DNA of 15,444 nucleotides, taken from contig DITR01000181.1 in assembly GCA_002422175.1 (NCBI GenBank), positions 7,645 to 23,088 of the forward strand. The letters run 5' to 3'. The notes under the pieces are model-generated. The model ran no database searches, was not told the origin of the DNA, and saw only the letters and a list, made by a program, of their open reading frames with translations. The stretch comes from Alcaligenaceae bacterium UBA6179 (GTDB taxonomy: Bacteria; Pseudomonadota; Gammaproteobacteria; Burkholderiales; Burkholderiaceae_B). This document shows, in pieces, positions 1 through 6,590 of the stretch; position 1 is the stretch's first letter, and the number at the start of each line of letters is the position of its first letter. The translations under genes were made by a program, and so were the position numbers.

Positions 1-21
1 TCCACAAAGCACAAGACATAA

Positions 22-51
22 ATGACGATAAGACACCGTAATGCGTATACT
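22..51 (+). promoter_or_regulatory. Candidate sigma-70 promoter for rph
   Basis: A -35-like ATGACG (22-27, 4 of 6 consensus bases) and a -10-like TATACT (46-51, 5 of 6) are separated by 18 bp. Transcription would start near 58, about 50 nt before the rph start codon. The rest of the 109-bp leader is AT-rich and shows no other gene. This is a pattern match only. Confidence 0.35.
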
Positions 52-109
52 GTGGCGCAACCAAACGTATTTTTAGATCATATCAATCAAAATTTAGAGG
101 TCGTATTTC

Positions 110-892
110 GTGTCAATCCAATCTGCCAACTTATCTGCAAACGCTGCATCATCAAACCTGAGTGCGCGACATGATCAACGTGCATTTGATGCCTTACGTC
201 CCATCTCATTTGAGCGACAATTTACTCGCTATGCAGAAGGGGCTGTATTAGTTAAAGCGGGTCATACCCATGTTTTATGTACGGCCAGTGTGCTTGAAAA
301 AGTACCTCCTTTTATGAAAGGGCAAGGGCGTGGTTGGGTCACGGCTGAATACGGCATGCTGCCACGCGCTACGCATACTCGTTCAGACCGCGAAGCAGCC
401 AAAGGCAAACAATCAGGCCGTACCCAAGAAATTCAACGTTTAATTGGTCGAAGTTTGCGTGCTGTGACAAACTTAGAGGCACTGGGCGAGCGCACCATTC
501 ATATTGATTGCGATGTTCTACAAGCAGATGGGGGCACGCGTTGCGCCAGTATCACAGGCGCCTGGGTGGCTTTAGCTGATGCGATTGATCAATTAATTAA
601 AAATGGACAACTGACCCACAGCCCACTCATTGACACCGTGGCAGCCGTATCGGTAGGTGTCGTAGGCGGCACGCCCATGCTAGATCTAGACTATAACGAA
701 GACTCACAATGTGACACGGATATGAATATTGTGATGACGGGGTTAGGCGAGTTTGTAGAAGTGCAGGGCACGGCTGAAGGGCAGACTTTCAACCGTCAGG
801 CCCTAAACAGCTTGCTTGATTTGGCTCAAAAAGGTATTGCTGAACTCATTGTTCAAGCGCACCAAGCACGTCACACTAAGCTGTTGCCCTGA
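110..892 (+). CDS. rph: RNase PH, 3'-5' phosphorolytic exoribonuclease
   Basis: RNase PH trims 3' ends of tRNA precursors and other RNAs, using phosphate to release nucleoside diphosphates in the cytoplasm. The protein is 260 aa against about 238 in E. coli; the excess is a roughly 22-residue Ser/Ala-rich N-terminal tail. Family features seen: GRGWVTAEYGMLPRATHTR around residues 73-91 (R86 is a likely phosphate contact), GERTI at 126-130, the QADGGTR block at 138-144, and the acidic metal-site stretch DLDYNEDSQCDTDMN at 192-206. The start is a GTG at 110 preceded by AGAGG with 9-nt spacing, which supports this start over internal ones. The 3' end overlaps the convergent MmgE/PrpD gene by 17 bp. 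In related bacteria rph is commonly next to rdgB and hemW; here those genes are about 3.6 kb downstream. Confidence 0.95.
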   Translation: MSIQSANLSANAASSNLSARHDQRAFDALRPISFERQFTRYAEGAVLVKAGHTHVLCTASVLEKVPPFMKGQGRGWVTAEYGMLPRATHTRSDREAAKGKQSGRTQEIQRLIGRSLRAVTNLEALGERTIHIDCDVLQADGGTRCASITGAWVALADAIDQLIKNGQLTHSPLIDTVAAVSVGVVGGTPMLDLDYNEDSQCDTDMNIVMTGLGEFVEVQGTAEGQTFNRQALNSLLDLAQKGIAELIVQAHQARHTKLLP

Positions 893-2255
893 ACCTAAAA
901 GATGGCAAAGTTTCTAGTTTATGCAATGACCAAACAGTCTTAATCAGGGCTGAAATGCCTTGATCAATTTCGTTTTGAGACATGTTTTTCAACCCATAAG
1001 TTGCCAGTCGACGCAGTTTAGCTTCAATCTCAGGGCGACTTAAAGTATTGCCTGGGTCGCCCTTGGGCTCGTCCACACGACCTTCAAGTGTCCGGCCATC
1101 TTTGGTATTTACCGTCACGCGACCTATCCAGCGAGCGGGGTAAGCCTGCTCAACCTCATCATCAAATTGCATTGTGACGCGTTGCGCAAACTCAATTATT
1201 GCGGGGTCATGTAAAGCCAGATCAAAACTCACTAAGTCTGCTGTATTTTTAATCGCAATTAAACCTAACACACGACCCATTGAAAACTTTGACTGATGAA
1301 CTGTTTTGGGGTCAGTAACGGGCCCTAAAACATCAACGGCAGACTGATGCACACGCGCGATAACGGTTGCAATATCATCAGCCTTTAGATCATGTGTTTG
1401 CATTACTGCAGCCAGTGCATCTGCAGCGGGGTGAGTGTGGCGACACGCCGCATGAAACTTAAATGACGTTTCAATTAAGGCCCAGCGTTGCCCCAAGCCA
1501 TCAGTCAGACGGCTTAAGTCAATATCATCTGACATGGCAGCGCCGATGCCTTGTGGCCCTTCAAATATATGTTGTGCGCCGGTAAAACCTTGTTGAGCCA
1601 AATAAGCCGCCTGCATGCCCGCACAAGATGCATGGGCAGTGTGAAGCGGTTTTGAGTCAGCGGCATCACGTAAAAATTCCCATAATCCGGCAGCTGTGGT
1701 GCCAGCAGAACCGAAAGCATGACGCATTTGAGCTGGGGTTAGTTTTAATAAATGACCTACCGCTGCTGCGCTTGCGAATGTACCGACTGTAGCCGTTGTG
1801 TGAAAAATTTTATAATGTGTGCGGCCTAGAAATTCCCCTACTCGAATACCGACTTCATACCCTGCAACGCAGGCAGTAATCAGGTCTTGCCCAGAGGCTC
1901 CTATTGATTGCGCAACCGCTAACGCGGGTGGGAAAACCACAGCTGCTGGGTGAAATACGGCACCATTATGAACATCGTCTTGCTCAACAATGTGCGCTGC
2001 ACCGGCATTGCTCATCGCTGCAAAATAAGGCGAGGTGGTCACTTGGCGAACGAAGTCTTCAGATACGCCAGAGGTAGGCCCCATTATTTGAGCAAAGTTG
2101 GCCATGGCTAAACTCGGTGGCGTTTGCGAGCCCGCAAAGATCGAACCAAATGTGTCGAGAAATAGGTCTTCACAACGACTCACGACCTGGTCTGGAAGGT
2201 CTGTAAACTTCAAATTTGCGGCAAACGTTGCCAGAGCTTGTGTTGGGCTATGCAT
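876..2255 (-). CDS. MmgE/PrpD family protein (2-methylcitrate dehydratase/aconitate decarboxylase fold)
   Basis: The family includes PrpD 2-methylcitrate dehydratase, cis-aconitate decarboxylase and related enzymes acting on small di- or tricarboxylates; the substrate here cannot be read from sequence. The 459-aa length is normal for the family. Features seen: an EQDD...FHP block at residues 91-103 (D93, D94 and H102 are likely active-site residues), FHTTATVGTFASAAAVG at 151-167, a lysine in SKPLHTAHAS at 201-210 (K202), and KFHAACRHTHP at 266-276. No signal peptide or membrane segment is visible. The ATG at 2255 follows AAGGTAGG at short spacing. It lies 17 nt downstream of the acyl-CoA dehydrogenase gene on the same strand, so the two are probably co-transcribed. 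There are no prpB or prpC genes beside it, so a methylcitrate-cycle role is not supported by context. The 3' end overlaps rph. Confidence 0.85.
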   Translation of the reverse strand: MHSPTQALATFAANLKFTDLPDQVVSRCEDLFLDTFGSIFAGSQTPPSLAMANFAQIMGPTSGVSEDFVRQVTTSPYFAAMSNAGAAHIVEQDDVHNGAVFHPAAVVFPPALAVAQSIGASGQDLITACVAGYEVGIRVGEFLGRTHYKIFHTTATVGTFASAAAVGHLLKLTPAQMRHAFGSAGTTAAGLWEFLRDAADSKPLHTAHASCAGMQAAYLAQQGFTGAQHIFEGPQGIGAAMSDDIDLSRLTDGLGQRWALIETSFKFHAACRHTHPAADALAAVMQTHDLKADDIATVIARVHQSAVDVLGPVTDPKTVHQSKFSMGRVLGLIAIKNTADLVSFDLALHDPAIIEFAQRVTMQFDDEVEQAYPARWIGRVTVNTKDGRTLEGRVDEPKGDPGNTLSRPEIEAKLRRLATYGLKNMSQNEIDQGISALIKTVWSLHKLETLPSFRFRATA

Positions 2256-2272
2256 AAAACCTACCTTGTTAA

Positions 2273-3442
2273 TTAGAATGACCGTGGCAAGCCCAAAACG
2301 TGTTCAGCCACATATGAGAGAATCAAATTGGTCGATATTGGGGCGACTTGATACAAACGCGTTTCACGGAATTTGCGCTCAATGTCGTATTCACATGCAA
2401 AACCAAACCCACCATGGAACTGTAAACAAGCATTTGCTGCTTCCCAAGAAGCGTCGGCAGCTAATAATTTTGCCATGTTAGCCTCTGAGCCACAGGGTTT
2501 TTGTTCGTCAAACAAACGGCATGCTTCATAACGCATCAAGCTTGCCGCTTCAATGTTCACGTATGCCCGAGCTATCGGAAATTGAACCCCTTGGTTTTGC
2601 CCAATAGGGCGGCCAAACACCACGCGCTCTTTCACATACTTGCTAACACGATCAATAAACCAATAACCATCACCAATACACTCAGCGGCAATCAAAGCGC
2701 GTTCGGCATTCAGACCGTCAAGAATGTAACGAAAGCCTTTACCTTCCTCGCCAATCAAGTTTTCTGCAGGAATTTCTAAATTGTCAAAAAATAGTTCGTT
2801 GGTCTCGTGGTTCACCATATTTAAAATGGGGCGAACCGTCATGCCATGCTTTACTGCATGATGCAGATCAACGATAAAAATTGACATACCATCACTTTTA
2901 CGTGTGACTTGGTCTAGTGGTGTTGTACGAGCCAATAAAATCATTAAATCGGAATGCTGAATACGAGAAATCCATACTTTTTGACCATTGATGACATATT
3001 TGTCACCTTGTTTAACGGCTGTCGTTTTGATGCGTGTTGTGTCAGTGCCGGTTGTCGGTTCTGTCACACCCATAGACTGTAAGCGTAGTTCGCCTCTGGC
3101 AATACGGGGCAAGTAAAAGTCTTTTTGTTCTTTTGAACCGTGACGCAATAAAGTGCCCATGTTGTACAACTGACCATGGCACGCACCCGAATTACCACCG
3201 CATCGGTTGATTTCTTCCATAATGACAGAGGCTTCCGTCAAACTTAGGCCAGAGCCACCGTATTCTTGAGGAATCAGTGCGGCCATCCAACCTGCATCGG
3301 TGAGGGCTTTAACAAATTCTTCGGGGTAGCCACGAGCCTCATCAACTTTTCTAAAATACTCATCAGGAAATTGGGCGCATAAGCTACGAATACCGTCTCT
3401 AATCTCTTGAAATTGCTCATTATGTGTGGTCATTATTGTCAT
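2273..3442 (-). CDS. Acyl-CoA dehydrogenase family flavoenzyme
   Basis: Cytoplasmic FAD enzyme expected to oxidise an acyl-CoA to the 2,3-enoyl-CoA and pass electrons to ETF. The 389 aa match the family's usual length. The N-terminal helical domain spans about 5-120. The FAD/substrate loop VTEPTTGTDTT is at 126-136 with KVWIS at 155-159, and the C-terminal helical domain carries QFHGGFGFACEYDIERKFRE at 341-360. At the usual catalytic position (the YEGT of medium- and short-chain enzymes) this protein has YQVAP at 364-368, with no Glu. A Glu occurs in NAERAL (E247), where isovaleryl-CoA and long-chain dehydrogenases place theirs, so catalysis is probably retained (inference). The start at 3442 has no clear ribosome-binding site, and M4 (3433) is an alternative. 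It is the first gene of a two-gene operon with the MmgE/PrpD gene, divergent from a LysR regulator. Substrate unknown; a branched or functionalised acyl-CoA is possible. Confidence 0.9.
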   Translation of the reverse strand: MTIMTTHNEQFQEIRDGIRSLCAQFPDEYFRKVDEARGYPEEFVKALTDAGWMAALIPQEYGGSGLSLTEASVIMEEINRCGGNSGACHGQLYNMGTLLRHGSKEQKDFYLPRIARGELRLQSMGVTEPTTGTDTTRIKTTAVKQGDKYVINGQKVWISRIQHSDLMILLARTTPLDQVTRKSDGMSIFIVDLHHAVKHGMTVRPILNMVNHETNELFFDNLEIPAENLIGEEGKGFRYILDGLNAERALIAAECIGDGYWFIDRVSKYVKERVVFGRPIGQNQGVQFPIARAYVNIEAASLMRYEACRLFDEQKPCGSEANMAKLLAADASWEAANACLQFHGGFGFACEYDIERKFRETRLYQVAPISTNLILSYVAEHVLGLPRSF

Positions 3443-3463
3443 ACTATGTTGTTTGGCTAGGTG

Positions 3464-3482
3464 ATACTTTGCACCAGAGTAT
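3464..3482. promoter_or_regulatory. Inverted repeat, candidate LysR-type operator
   Basis: ATACTTTGCACCAGAGTAT is a 19-bp dyad with 8-bp arms (ATACTtTG / CAgAGTAT, one mismatched pair) around CAC. It lies in the 109-bp divergent region between the acyl-CoA dehydrogenase gene and lysR, where LysR-type regulators usually bind. The spacing is not the textbook ATAC-N7-GTAT. A weak minus-strand promoter (TTGGCA at 3489-3494, CAAAGT at 3466-3471, 17-bp spacer) would overlap it. A second, shorter dyad, AAGTCCGACTT, lies at 3508-3518. Confidence 0.45.
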
Positions 3483-3501
3483 GGCTCTTGCCAATTTCTA
3501 T

Positions 3502-3530
3502 TTAACGAAGTCCGACTTTAACTTTATATA
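3502..3530 (+). promoter_or_regulatory. Candidate promoter for lysR
   Basis: TTAACG (3502-3507) and TATATA (3525-3530) are separated by 17 bp, giving a predicted transcription start near 3537 and a very short leader before the ATG at 3552. The AAGTCCGACTT dyad (3508-3518) lies inside the spacer, where a bound regulator could repress. Pattern match only. Confidence 0.3.
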
Positions 3531-3551
3531 AAACACGCTGAAATAAAACCC

Positions 3552-4460
3552 ATGGCCAGTCACTTAGACCTCGTTGATTTACGATTAATTGTTCATATTG
3601 GTGATGCACAAAGCTTAACGCGCGGTGCTGAAAAGTCACATTTGTCGCTTCCGGCTGCCAGCAATCGCGTCAAAAACCTAGAAAATCATCTGGGTACTAA
3701 GCTTTTTGATCGCAATAATCAGGGTGTCACCCTTACACCCTCAGGCGAAGCCTTTGTGCGTCATGCCCGCAAAGTGATTCAGCAAATCAATCACTTGCAA
3801 GGTGATATGCAGGAATTTACACGAGGTATTAAGGGAAATATTAAAGTTTTCGCGAATACAACCGCTATGAGCGAATTTATGCCTAATATCTTGGCTCAAT
3901 TTTTAGCAAAACATCGAGACGTCACAGTTGAACTTCGTGAAAGACTGAGCTACTTAGTCGTTAAAGCAGTGTCTGAGGGGAATGCTGATGTGGGGATTGT
4001 GGCGGGGCAACCTGCAACACATGGCATTGAATACTTGCCCTATCGTCGTGACCGCCTGGTGCTGGTTACTGACCTGAACCACCCATTGGCTAAGCAAACT
4101 GAAGTATCTTTCGTTGACACACTGCAATATGAGTACGTTGGCTTATCTGAATGGTCTGCTATACATGCTTTCTTGACTCAAGCGGCTGATAATTTAGGTG
4201 TTAACTTTAGGTTTAGAGTCGAGGTTGGCAGCTTTGATTCGGTTTGCCGCATGATTGAAGCTGGGGTAGGGGTAGGGGTCGTGCCTGAACGCGTTGCCGC
4301 ACGTTACAGTCAATCAATGAAAATAAAAACAATTCAACTCGCTAACAGCTGGGCTGAAAGACAGCTATATATTTGTGTGCGCGACCTGAAAGCCTTACCC
4401 AATTTTGCCCGTGCCTTAGTAGACATGATGCAAGAAGATGCCCGTCGCGCCTCAACGTAA
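3552..4460 (+). CDS. LysR-type transcriptional regulator
   Basis: The 302 aa have the standard two-part LysR layout. The N-terminal winged helix-turn-helix (about residues 4-65) includes SLTRGAEKSHLSLPAASNRV, the LENHLGTKLFDR wing region and LTPSGEAFV. A linker helix (about 66-90) is followed by a periplasmic-binding-protein-like effector domain from about 93 (GNIKVFANTT) to 295. The effector is unknown. It is transcribed divergently from the acyl-CoA dehydrogenase/MmgE pair, the usual arrangement for a LysR regulator that controls the neighbouring catabolic operon and itself, and there is a dyad in the shared region. The ATG at 3552 has no strong Shine-Dalgarno sequence, but the HTH begins immediately after it, leaving little room for another start. 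Only 27 nt separate its stop from rdgB, so read-through into rdgB is possible. Confidence 0.92.
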   Translation: MASHLDLVDLRLIVHIGDAQSLTRGAEKSHLSLPAASNRVKNLENHLGTKLFDRNNQGVTLTPSGEAFVRHARKVIQQINHLQGDMQEFTRGIKGNIKVFANTTAMSEFMPNILAQFLAKHRDVTVELRERLSYLVVKAVSEGNADVGIVAGQPATHGIEYLPYRRDRLVLVTDLNHPLAKQTEVSFVDTLQYEYVGLSEWSAIHAFLTQAADNLGVNFRFRVEVGSFDSVCRMIEAGVGVGVVPERVAARYSQSMKIKTIQLANSWAERQLYICVRDLKALPNFARALVDMMQEDARRAST

Positions 4461-4487
4461 TAAATATTTTTTAACGAAGGAATCGTC

Positions 4488-5132
4488 ATGAAAGAAGTGG
4501 TCTTGGCTACTGGTAATGCAGGTAAGGTTAAAGAGTTTGATCGTTTGTTGGCTCCGCTTGGTTTTAAAGTGATCGCTCAAACTGATTTAGGTGTGACTGA
4601 AGCCGAAGAGCCGTATCTAACCTTTGTTGAAAACGCCTTAACCAAAGCCCGTCATGCCAGTCAACAAACCAACAGACCTGCATTGGCTGATGATTCAGGC
4701 TTGTGTGTCGCAGCATTAGGTGGCGCCCCAGGCGTGCAATCTGCTCGCTATGCCGGGCTTTTTTTAGACGATCGAGCTCAACGCGATACAGCCAATAACC
4801 AAAAGCTCATTCAAGCGCTGGTTAATCAAAATGATCGACGGGCATGGTTCGTAGCGTGTTTGGTATGGGTTGAACACCCTGATGACCCACTACCCATCAT
4901 TGCCCAATCGACTTGGGCAGGGCAGATCGTTGATACCGCTCAAGGTCATTATGGCTTTGGTTATGACCCGCACTTTTATATACCTACTTTATTTAAAACG
5001 GCAGCTTCCATTACGCCAGAAGAAAAAAATCGCTACAGTCATCGCGCTCAGGCCACAGCATTACTTATTGACGAGTTGATGGTTCGTGGCTTTTCGACGC
5101 CCCCATCTGCCGCATCAATTGTGGCAACATGA
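4488..5132 (+). CDS. rdgB: RdgB/HAM1 family dITP/XTP pyrophosphatase
   Basis: Cytoplasmic house-cleaning enzyme that hydrolyses non-canonical purine nucleoside triphosphates (dITP, ITP, XTP) to the monophosphate and pyrophosphate, keeping them out of DNA and RNA. Seen: the N-terminal ATGNAGKVKEF triphosphate-binding segment (7-17), LADDSGL with the likely catalytic Asp (D68/D69), GAPGVQSARYAG (79-90), GFGYDP (156-161), and the base-recognition end PEEKNRYSHRA (177-187). At 214 aa it is slightly longer than the usual 195-200 aa because of a C-terminal tail. The ATG at 4488 follows AAGGA with 6-nt spacing. It shares a 4-bp ATGA with hemW, implying translational coupling. Confidence 0.95.
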   Translation: MKEVVLATGNAGKVKEFDRLLAPLGFKVIAQTDLGVTEAEEPYLTFVENALTKARHASQQTNRPALADDSGLCVAALGGAPGVQSARYAGLFLDDRAQRDTANNQKLIQALVNQNDRRAWFVACLVWVEHPDDPLPIIAQSTWAGQIVDTAQGHYGFGYDPHFYIPTLFKTAASITPEEKNRYSHRAQATALLIDELMVRGFSTPPSAASIVAT

Positions 5133-6394
5133 CCACCCGTCGCACCATTCCTATCGTGCCAGAAGCCTCATTTGATGTGGCTGCAACCGCTCTAACTGTT
5201 TCTTCATCGTTGAAAAAGACGACGGGCGCATCGGGTTTATTGGCCATGCCCCCCTTAACACTTTATATTCATGTGCCGTGGTGCGTGCGCAAATGCCCTT
5301 ATTGTGACTTTAATTCTCATCGGGCACCTGATGTGATTCCAGAAGAGGCATATCTAGACGCTCTAGCGGCAGACTTAGAGCAAGGTTTACCATTAATTTG
5401 GGGCCGTCAAATTCATGCCGTTTTTATTGGTGGCGGCACCCCAAGTTTGCTGTCGTCTAAAGCAGTCGATCGGTTATTAGCGATGATTCGTGCTTACTTA
5501 CCAATCTGGCCCGATGCTGAAATCACCTTAGAAGCCAACCCGGGGGCAGCTGAAGCGCAGCGCTTTAAAGATTATGCGCAAAGTGGAATCAGTCGTATTT
5601 CTTTAGGTATTCAATCGTTTAACGATAGTCATCTTAAAATACTTGGTCGTGTTCATAACAGTGATCAAGCACGTGCTGCCATTGATATGGCACAGGCTGC
5701 AGTCAAACGCGTTAATTTAGATATTATGTATGGTTTGCCTAATCAAACCCTGGCCCAGTGCGCAGATGATTTAGCACAAGCTATTGCTTTTAATACAGAG
5801 CATTTATCTTTGTATCAACTGACCCTTGAACCCAATACCGTCTTTGCAAAATACCCACCCGTGTTACCCGATGACGATTGTTCAGCCGACATGGAAGATT
5901 TGATTCAAATACAAACCCAAGCTGCCGGTTTTGAGCGCTACGAGGTGTCGGCTTATGCAAAAAATCAGGCTCGTTCGCAACACAATATTAATTATTGGAC
6001 ATTCGGTGATTATCTGGGCATTGGCCCAGGTGCGCACAGCAAAATTTCATCTCCTGAACGAATTGAACGTTTGGCGGGTTTGAAAAACCCAGAGCAATGG
6101 ATGTCATGTGCGATCAAACGTGACGGCAGTCATTGGGCATCGCGCCAGACCTTAACTGTAGATGATTTGCCTTTTGAATTCATGTTGAATGCTTTAAGAT
6201 TGAAAGAGGGTGTCGCGGCTAGTCTTTATGAGGAACGTACCGGTCAGCCGTTGCGATTGATCTTGCCCACCCTTGCTAAAGCGCGTGAACAAGCCTTACT
6301 TGATATGCGTCGTGATCGTTTGGCAGCCACCCCCTTGGGTTGGCGATTTCTAAATTCTTTACAGTCGCTTTTTTTGCACCAAAATAAGACATAA
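5129..6394 (+). CDS. hemW: HemW, radical-SAM heme chaperone (often annotated as HemN-like)
   Basis: HemW is a radical-SAM protein that binds heme and transfers it to target proteins; it is not the oxygen-independent coproporphyrinogen oxidase despite older naming. The cluster motif CVRKCPYCDF at residues 52-61 is CxxxCxxC followed by x-Phe rather than the fourth Cys of true HemN, which supports HemW. Other motifs are FIGGGTPSLL (SAM binding), the HNINYW block, and GIGPGAHSK near residue 300. The first 39 residues are a tail before MPPLTLYIHVPWC; the internal ATG at 5246 would give the common family start but has no ribosome-binding site, so the coupled start at 5129 is kept. The 3' end (from 6374) also forms the left arm of the inverted repeat upstream of glnA. 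Total 421 aa, slightly longer than usual because of the tail. Confidence 0.93.
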   Translation: MTTRRTIPIVPEASFDVAATALTVSSSLKKTTGASGLLAMPPLTLYIHVPWCVRKCPYCDFNSHRAPDVIPEEAYLDALAADLEQGLPLIWGRQIHAVFIGGGTPSLLSSKAVDRLLAMIRAYLPIWPDAEITLEANPGAAEAQRFKDYAQSGISRISLGIQSFNDSHLKILGRVHNSDQARAAIDMAQAAVKRVNLDIMYGLPNQTLAQCADDLAQAIAFNTEHLSLYQLTLEPNTVFAKYPPVLPDDDCSADMEDLIQIQTQAAGFERYEVSAYAKNQARSQHNINYWTFGDYLGIGPGAHSKISSPERIERLAGLKNPEQWMSCAIKRDGSHWASRQTLTVDDLPFEFMLNALRLKEGVAASLYEERTGQPLRLILPTLAKAREQALLDMRRDRLAATPLGWRFLNSLQSLFLHQNKT

Positions 6395-6413
6395 ACTGTT
6401 CATTTTGGTGCAA
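6374..6413. promoter_or_regulatory. 12-bp inverted repeat carrying NtrC-like half-sites upstream of glnA
   Basis: TTGCACCAAAAT (6374-6385) and ATTTTGGTGCAA (6402-6413) are perfect inverted copies separated by 16 bp; the hemW stop lies in between. Each arm holds a consensus half of the NtrC site TGCACY-N5-RGTGCA: TGCACC at 6375-6380 and GGTGCA at 6407-6412. Read as separate 17-bp sites their centres are 6383 and 6404, 21 bp apart (two helical turns), about 139 and 118 bp upstream of the predicted sigma-54 start. The partner half of each site is degenerate. There is no T-tract on either strand, so this is not a canonical terminator. Confidence 0.6.
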
Positions 6414-6418
6414 GATAA

Positions 6419-6453
6419 ATTGATTTAAGCACTACTATAGCGCTTAAATCAAT
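6419..6453. promoter_or_regulatory. 35-bp near-perfect palindrome centred on an NtrC-like site
   Basis: ATTGATTTAAGC (6419-6430) pairs perfectly with GCTTAAATCAAT (6442-6453), and three more pairs occur in the middle, so 15 of 17 pairs match. The centre reads GCACTACTATAGCGC (6429-6443), which matches the NtrC consensus TGCACY-N5-RGTGCA at 9 of 12 fixed positions when one flanking base each side is included. Its centre, 6436, is 32 bp (three helical turns) from the neighbouring NtrC-like site and about 86 bp upstream of the predicted glnA start. No T-tract follows, so an enhancer role is favoured over a terminator. Confidence 0.55.
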
Positions 6454-6461
6454 GACTGACC

Positions 6462-6472
6462 GCTCTTTAACA
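6462..6472 (+). promoter_or_regulatory. boxA-like sequence
   Basis: GCTCTTTAACA is identical to the core of the rRNA-operon antitermination element boxA (E. coli TGCTCTTTAACA). It lies upstream of the sigma-54 start, so it would be transcribed only from hemW read-through or an unrecognised upstream promoter. It is flanked by TGACTG (6453-6458) and CAGTCA (6476-6481), which are inverted copies. Function is uncertain and a chance match is possible. Confidence 0.25.
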
Positions 6473-6495
6473 GTGCAGTCAAACATACCAAAACA

Positions 6496-6511
6496 TGGCA
6501 TGAAATTTGCT
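6496..6511 (+). promoter_or_regulatory. Sigma-54 (RpoN) promoter of glnA
   Basis: TGGCATGAAATTTGCT matches the sigma-54 consensus TGGCACG-N4-TTGCW except for one C-to-T change, with the invariant GG (6497-6498) and GC (6509-6510) exactly 10 bp apart. The start of transcription would be near 6522, leaving a leader of about 69 nt before glnA. NtrC-like sites lie upstream and ntrB-ntrC downstream, which fits nitrogen-limitation control of glutamine synthetase. Confidence 0.85.
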
Positions 6512-6590
6512 GTAATCAAATCATGATAGTAAATGTCTTAAACTGGCAATACCTACTTTTTACGATAACGTCCCTAAACCCGGAGCACAC

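Noticed and set aside
5246..5284. Internal ATG start for HemW at 5246
   Set aside because: It would match the common family N terminus but has no ribosome-binding site, whereas the 5129 ATG overlaps the rdgB stop. Left as an alternative only.
5129..6394. Oxygen-independent coproporphyrinogen III oxidase (HemN)
   Set aside because: The motif is CxxxCxxCxF, without the fourth Cys of HemN, and the HNxxYW block is HemW-like.
6374..6453. Tandem intrinsic terminators after hemW
   Set aside because: Both inverted repeats are AT-rich and neither is followed by a T-run on either strand. The NtrC-like half-sites and spacing to the sigma-54 promoter fit better, although RNA structure is not excluded.
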